17,344 nucleotides of DNA from Deltaproteobacteria bacterium (lineage in GTDB: Bacteria > Desulfobacterota > SM23-61): positions 1 through 17,344 of the forward strand of contig JAOUFX010000008.1 of the NCBI GenBank assembly GCA_029857975.1, written 5' to 3'. A program made the translations under genes and the position numbers. The notes beneath the pieces are model-generated. The model worked only from the letters and a program-made list of their open reading frames with translations, did not search any database and was not told the DNA's origin. This document shows, one piece after another, positions 13,440-17,344 of the stretch; within the stretch, counting starts at the first letter, position 1, and each line of letters starts with the position of its first letter.

Positions 13440-14537
13440 ATGAGGAAAAGTATGGCAGTTATGGCAATTGCAGGACTGGTCATTTTCTTAGCAGGTTTAA
13501 TCGGATGCGAAACGAAACCTACGGTAACGCCTGGTAAAGAAACGGCACCGCGGAAGGTGTTCAACTGGAAGTACACCCAGCAGAGAATTGCTTCCGAGCC
13601 GGCGATGGCCTACTACAAAGAACTGTTTGAAAAAAGGCTGCCGGCCATGACGAACGGGCGGATGCAGATCAAACTGTACTGGGCGGGGGAACTGGTTAAG
13701 AGCGCGGACGCTTTGGACGCCGTGAAAACAGGGACGCTGGAGATCATCGGGATGCCCTCCGTTTATTTTAAGGGGGCGATCCCGGAAGCCGGTATCGAAT
13801 ACGGACTTCCCTTCGGCATCCGCACCCCCTTTGAAATGTACAATTTCATGTACGGCGAAAAGCTGCCCAATTTATTCGGCGGGTGGCGAGCCATCGATTT
13901 TTTGAGACAGGTTTACGGAAAATTTGGGGTGCATTATCTTACGGGCGGCATCGATTGCTGGCCGGCTTCTTTAATGTTCACCAAACCCATCAAGAGCATC
14001 GCAGATATTAAGGGGAAAAAGGTCAGGGCCTTTGGGACCATGATCAACTGGATTGAGAAATTGGGAGGCCAGGGGGTTTATATCCCCGGAGAAGAGGCCT
14101 ATAGCGCATTGCAAACCGGGGCGATCGATGGCATTACCTGGGGAAGTGCGATGGGCATGTACAGCATGAAGTTCCATGAGGTTTGTAAGTATTTCTTGTA
14201 CCCCCCATTGATGCCTGTGAACCATCTAACCATTGTGGTCAATCAGAAAGCGTGGGATTCTCTGGACGAAGATCTGAAGCAAATCCTTGAGTTTGCTTTT
14301 ATCAAAGCCGGACTCGACATGACCGCCCACCAAAACTGGACGGGTGAAAAATGGGCCCTCACCGAAATGATGAAAAAGAGCGGGGTCACCTTAAACGAGC
14401 TCACCGGAAAAGACCTGAAGATGGCCGAAAAAGCCGCCTTTGAAATTTGGGATGATGAGGCCAAAAAGAGCCCCAGCTGCGCCGAGCTGGTCGGCAAAGT
14501 CAAAGACTATATGAAGACCTTAGGCTATATGGATTAA
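13440..14537 (+). CDS. dctP: TRAP transporter substrate-binding protein DctP, predicted lipoprotein
   Basis: This 365-residue extracytoplasmic solute receptor is the first gene of a TRAP uptake system for an organic acid. The N-terminus MRKSMAVMAIAGLVIFLAGLIGC is a signal peptide ending in a lipobox (LIGC, Cys23), followed by a Thr/Pro/Lys-rich linker to about residue 40. DctP-family segments follow: FEKRLPAMTNGRMQIKLYWAGEL, ALDAVKTGTLEI, SIADIKGKKVRAFG and EEAYSALQTGAIDGITWG. Arg196 in KVRAFG matches the conserved Arg that binds the ligand carboxylate in characterised members. The ATG at 13440 follows GAGGAGG at 13427-13433; an in-frame upstream ATG at 13341 lies inside the stem-loop and gives no sensible extension. 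A strong hairpin separates it from dctQ. The ligand is unknown. Confidence 0.94.
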   Translation: MRKSMAVMAIAGLVIFLAGLIGCETKPTVTPGKETAPRKVFNWKYTQQRIASEPAMAYYKELFEKRLPAMTNGRMQIKLYWAGELVKSADALDAVKTGTLEIIGMPSVYFKGAIPEAGIEYGLPFGIRTPFEMYNFMYGEKLPNLFGGWRAIDFLRQVYGKFGVHYLTGGIDCWPASLMFTKPIKSIADIKGKKVRAFGTMINWIEKLGGQGVYIPGEEAYSALQTGAIDGITWGSAMGMYSMKFHEVCKYFLYPPLMPVNHLTIVVNQKAWDSLDEDLKQILEFAFIKAGLDMTAHQNWTGEKWALTEMMKKSGVTLNELTGKDLKMAEKAAFEIWDDEAKKSPSCAELVGKVKDYMKTLGYMD

Positions 14538-14877
14538 AGAAGAAGGCCAAAGCTCAACAAAGGGGGGGATGCATTCCTAAAGAAAGCATCCCCCTGATTC
14601 CTTACGGTCACTCCTCTTCGCATGGGCATCAGACTTGCAGAAAAATTTCCGCTGGAAGAAAGAGCGGTTTTAAAAGGCTGGAGATGGGGTCCATCAAGGA
14701 ATCCGTTATTGGGAATCGTACCCATCCCAAAATCGTAGGCCGGAGCCTAAGGTTTTGTGGTTAGCTGTCTATTTTATAAATGAGGGGGGTTCTAGCATCT
14801 CCGCCCCCGCCCCCCAAAGGTTTCTGGTGCCCCGAAGCGAAGATAAAGGCGACGTTCTGGCAAAAAGGAGAGGTTGA
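14538..14877. other. 340-bp dctP-dctQ spacer with hairpins and no convincing gene
   Basis: The spacer contains the strong GGGGGATGC hairpin (14564-14594), a TAGGC/GCCTA mini-hairpin (14736-14749), and a G6/C6 pair (14784-14789 with 14810-14815) about 60 nt before dctQ. One open frame of 38 codons (14622-14738) lacks a ribosome site and is probably chance. A spacer this long within a TRAP operon is unusual. Confidence 0.55.
14564..14594 (+). promoter_or_regulatory. Strong intercistronic hairpin after dctP
   Basis: GGGGGATGC (14564-14572) is perfectly complementary to GCATCCCCC (14586-14594), with a 13-nt loop; one G-T wobble can extend it. No T-run follows, so it is better explained as an mRNA-stabilising or partial-termination hairpin that favours dctP over dctQM expression than as a full terminator. 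That role is inferred from analogy with other binding-protein operons. Confidence 0.55.
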
Positions 14878-15384
14878 ATGCGCGGCTTTATACGCATCGT
14901 CAACGGGATCAGCGAATGGACCGGCAAAGTGTTAATGTGGTTGCCTTGGGTGATCACCGCGATCATCGTGTGGGAAGTTGGCGGTAGGGATTTATTCAAC
15001 AAGCCGACGATCTGGGCCCATGAGTTGAGCCTCATGGTATTCGGCGCCCTGAGCATGGTCGGGGGCGCATATGCCCACAAACATCGAGCCCATGTAAACA
15101 TGGATTTGTTTTATGCCCGCTTGCCAGCGAAACGAAAGGCGATCCTGGATCTTTTCACCTTTCCCTTTTTCGCTATATTCTGTGCGGTTATACTTTGGAA
15201 AGGATGGGAATTTGCCTGGCGTTCCATGAAAATTTGGGAATATTCCCAGAGCAACTGGGCGCCCCTCATATGGCCCATCAAGCTGACCATTCCCATTGGC
15301 GCCATCCTGTTGTTACTCCAGGGTCTGAGTAACCTTATTTCGGATCTTTCTAAGGTTTATACCAGAAAAGGGGTTAAAAATTAA
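14878..15384 (+). CDS. dctQ: TRAP transporter small permease DctQ
   Basis: The 168-residue inner-membrane subunit has the four hydrophobic segments expected of DctQ: about 18-34, 49-67, 90-108 and 132-152. Family features include IIVWEVGGRDLFNKPTIWAHEL after the first helix and the AHKHRAHVNMDLFYARLP loop. It bridges the binding protein and the large permease. AAGGAGAGG (14865-14873) provides a good ribosome site for the ATG at 14878. The stop TAA shares its last A with the ATG of dctM, so translation of the two is probably coupled. It follows dctP by 340 bp. Confidence 0.93.
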   Translation: MRGFIRIVNGISEWTGKVLMWLPWVITAIIVWEVGGRDLFNKPTIWAHELSLMVFGALSMVGGAYAHKHRAHVNMDLFYARLPAKRKAILDLFTFPFFAIFCAVILWKGWEFAWRSMKIWEYSQSNWAPLIWPIKLTIPIGAILLLLQGLSNLISDLSKVYTRKGVKN

Positions 15385-16700
15385 TGGACGTCGGTCTCGT
15401 TACCCTGCTGCTGTTTGGCTTTATGATGTTGGGGTTAATATCCGGTCTTTCCATCTCTTTCGTGTTGGGTTCCATCGGTGTGTTATTTACGGTTTTTTTA
15501 TGGGGGCCCCATGCGCTGGGCGTGATTCCCTCCCTTATTTTTGGCAAAGCGATGTCGTCATTCGGCCTGATCGCCATCCCTTTATTTATTTTGATGGGAG
15601 CCATCCTCCAGGAGTCGGGGATGGCGGATGGACTCTTCGGGGCGATTCACGTTTGGGGGGGGCGGTTGAAAGGCGGGTTGGCGGTGGCCGCCGTCCTCGT
15701 ATGCACGCTATTCGCCGCTATGACCGGAATCGGCGGGACGGGTACGGTCACCATGGGGCTGATTGCCCTGCCGGCCATGCTTTCGCGCAACTATGATAAA
15801 AAGCTGGCCTTGGGCTGCATCGCTGCCGGGGGGGCGTTGGGCATTCTCATTCCCCCCAGCATCATCATGATCATCTATGGCATGATCACCCAGGTTTCCG
15901 TAGGGAAGCTGTATGCCGGAGGCATCCTTCCTGGTCTGCTTCTTTCTTCCCTGTACATTATCTACATTCTGATTTTGTGCAAAATGAGACCTGAATTCGG
16001 GCCGATCCACGTCACCCAAGAAAAAATGACCCTTAAAAAGAAGATCTTTGCCACCAAGAGCGTGATCCCGGCGCTGACCTTGATCTTGGCAGTTTTGGGG
16101 TCCATCTTCGGAGGAGTTTGCACACCTACCGAGGGGGCGGCCATCGGTGCTGCCGGCAGTCTTGTGTGCATGGCCTTGTACGGAGGGCTCAACTGGCCGG
16201 CCTTTCAAAGAGCTTCTTTGACTGCCTTACGGTTCACCGCGATGGTGATGTGGATTATATTCGGGGCCTATGCCTTTGCCACGGTTTACACCGCCTTAGG
16301 AGCTCCCGATTTCATCCAAAGAGTGGTCAAGGCGATGCCGATCGGCTATTGGGGAGTCTTTATTTTAATTCAGACCCTGTATTTCCTGCTGGGAATGCTC
16401 CTGGATCCCGGGGCCATCGTCATGATTACGGCCCCGATTACCATGTCCATCGTTTCCGCGATGGGATACGACGAGACCTGGTTTGGGGTTATTTTTGTGA
16501 TGAACATGCAAATGGCCTACATTTCCCCTCCTTTCGGATATAATCTATTCTATATCAAGAGTATCTCCCCCGACACCCCCATCCGGGATATTTATGTGGC
16601 CATCATTCCTTTTATCATTATTCAAGCGGTGGGTCTGACTATCGTTATGCTATGGCCGGAAATCGCCCTGTGGCTCCCAAGTTTATTTTTCGGAAAATAA
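15384..16700 (+). CDS. dctM: TRAP transporter large permease DctM
   Basis: The 438-residue protein is the ion-coupled transport channel of the TRAP system and is hydrophobic throughout, with around a dozen membrane segments. Family motifs include LFILMGAILQESGMADGLF, FAAMTGIGGTGTVTMGLIAL, the GGALGILIPPSIIMIIYGMI loop, GGVCTPTEGAAIGAAGSL, and MQMAYISPPFGYNLFYIKSI near the C-terminus. The start overlaps the dctQ stop by one base (TAATG), with AAGGGG upstream. Length is normal for DctM (about 420-440). The acyl-CoA synthetase gene follows after only 24 bp, so it is likely the next gene of the same transcript. Confidence 0.95.
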   Translation: MDVGLVTLLLFGFMMLGLISGLSISFVLGSIGVLFTVFLWGPHALGVIPSLIFGKAMSSFGLIAIPLFILMGAILQESGMADGLFGAIHVWGGRLKGGLAVAAVLVCTLFAAMTGIGGTGTVTMGLIALPAMLSRNYDKKLALGCIAAGGALGILIPPSIIMIIYGMITQVSVGKLYAGGILPGLLLSSLYIIYILILCKMRPEFGPIHVTQEKMTLKKKIFATKSVIPALTLILAVLGSIFGGVCTPTEGAAIGAAGSLVCMALYGGLNWPAFQRASLTALRFTAMVMWIIFGAYAFATVYTALGAPDFIQRVVKAMPIGYWGVFILIQTLYFLLGMLLDPGAIVMITAPITMSIVSAMGYDETWFGVIFVMNMQMAYISPPFGYNLFYIKSISPDTPIRDIYVAIIPFIIIQAVGLTIVMLWPEIALWLPSLFFGK

Positions 16701-16724
16701 CTTCCGCTTTCAGAAGAGGACAAA

Positions 16725-17344
16725 ATGTATATTCCGTTGCTCATTACCGATTTCTTAGGAAGGGCAGTAAGGCAATATGGCAGGAAGATCGCGGTTGTGG
16801 ACGAAGAAAAAAGGTTTACTTACGCCCAATTTGGGGAACGGGTGAACCGGCTTTCCAACGGGTTGCTGAGTCTGGGGGTTCAAAAGGGCGACCGGGTCGC
16901 CGTGATCGACATGAATTCCCATCGTTTGCTGGAATTGTACTACGGGGTTCCCCAGATCGGAGCCGTTTTATTGCCGATCAATATCCGGTTGACCCCCAAG
17001 GAAATTGCCTATGTGCTAAACGATGCCGAAGCCAAATGTCTCTTGGTGAATGAAGAGATGGCCAATTTGGCGGAACGGAAAGAACTCCGGAGCGTGGAGA
17101 AGTACATCTTGATGCGGGATGGCGAAGCGCGCGAAGAATGCGATATGGAAGGGGAGGAATACGAAGAATTCCTGGAGGGCTCTTCCCCTGCCTGGGAAAA
17201 GGATATGGGATTGGACGAGAATGACCCCGCCGAAATGTTTTACACCAGCGGGACGACCGGCAAGCCCAAAGGCATGTTACTCACCCACCGAATGTGCTGG
17301 TTGGCGGCGGTCAAAGATCTTTTTTTCGGGGGAGGAGACGATCA
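16725..17344 (+). CDS. AMP-forming acyl-CoA synthetase (N-terminal part; runs off window)
   Basis: An open frame starts at ATG 16725 with AGAGGA at 16715-16720 and continues to the window edge without a stop (206 codons seen). The start MYIPLLITDFLGRAVRQYG, then FTYAQFGERVNRLSNGLLSL, GVQKGDRVAVIDMNS and GAVLLPINIRLTPKEIAYVL, are the N-terminal domain of the ANL adenylate-forming superfamily. The nucleotide-binding motif YTSGTTGKPKG is at 173-183. These enzymes activate carboxylic acids to acyl-CoA via acyl-AMP. It sits 24 bp after dctM, so it probably activates the imported carboxylate. Chain length or aromatic specificity cannot be judged from this part. Confidence 0.92.
   Translation, partial: MYIPLLITDFLGRAVRQYGRKIAVVDEEKRFTYAQFGERVNRLSNGLLSLGVQKGDRVAVIDMNSHRLLELYYGVPQIGAVLLPINIRLTPKEIAYVLNDAEAKCLLVNEEMANLAERKELRSVEKYILMRDGEAREECDMEGEEYEEFLEGSSPAWEKDMGLDENDPAEMFYTSGTTGKPKGMLLTHRMCWLAAVKDLFFGGGDD

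Noticed and set aside
14622..14738. 38-codon open frame in the dctP-dctQ spacer (MGIRLAEKFPLEER...)
   Set aside because: The composition is faintly protein-like, but there is no ribosome-binding site and no family resemblance. It remains a weak possibility only.
14755..14780. Possible internal promoter before dctQ (TTTTGT ... TATAAA)
   Set aside because: The -35 is poor and the spacing is off; only the -10-like hexamer is convincing.
16652..17053. 133-codon open frame overlapping the dctM end
   Set aside because: It is in a different frame from the acyl-CoA synthetase, whose motifs are unmistakable, and it crosses the dctM stop.

Overview
This 17.3-kb window looks like accessory-metabolism chromosome from a Gram-negative anaerobe, most likely a deltaproteobacterium (Desulfobacterota in the broad sense). 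That assignment is inference. It rests on the combination of TRAP and family-5 ABC uptake systems, class III CoA-transferase, acyl-CoA synthetase, a Calvin-type class II aldolase and spacers filled with short degenerate repeats. There is no rRNA, tRNA, CRISPR array, transposase or phage gene to anchor it.

Layout. The extreme left edge (2-142, +) may hold the last 46 codons of a membrane protein. It converges on a minus-strand pair: a ubiquitin-like MoaD/ThiS sulfur carrier (1287-1520) followed by an Ldh2/malate-L-lactate dehydrogenase family oxidoreductase (129-1205). A repeat-rich spacer and a 50-residue hypothetical protein (2066-2218, +) lead to a minus-strand CaiB/BaiF CoA-transferase (2320-3543). 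Divergent from it, behind a very good sigma70-type promoter, lie a class II fructose-bisphosphate aldolase (3755-4780) and a class I fructose-1,6-bisphosphatase (4851-5861). These catalyse two consecutive gluconeogenic or Calvin-cycle steps. A Ste24-like M48 membrane protease follows (5944-7227).

The centre is a peptide-type ABC importer operon. It has a strong promoter at 7485-7513, a periplasmic binding protein (7645-9186), two permeases (9308-10225 and 10240-11112), a four-helix-bundle (23S rRNA IVS-protein-like) gene bracketed by inverted repeats (11181-11552), and an M20 metallopeptidase coupled to it by ATGA (11549-12904). No ATPase genes are present, so the importer must borrow them from elsewhere. 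An imported peptide or peptide-like compound hydrolysed by the M20 enzyme is the simplest reading.

The right end is a TRAP operon: a DctP binding protein that appears to be a lipoprotein (13440-14537), DctQ (14878-15384), DctM (15384-16700) and the start of an AMP-forming acyl-CoA synthetase (16725 to the edge). Together they suggest uptake of a carboxylate and its activation to a CoA thioester. The 535-bp leader before dctP holds a promoter-like pair, several hairpins, an 18-nt direct repeat and a perfect 14-bp stem-loop, and is the best candidate here for an undescribed cis-regulatory RNA.

A recurring oddity is the spacers. At least five contain degenerate arrays built from different short words (GACACCGA, CGCAGAT, CACAGAG, GTTCGGAG, GCGGAAT), most arranged as inverted repeats. 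One of these pairs brackets the four-helix-bundle gene and encodes its abnormal C-terminus.
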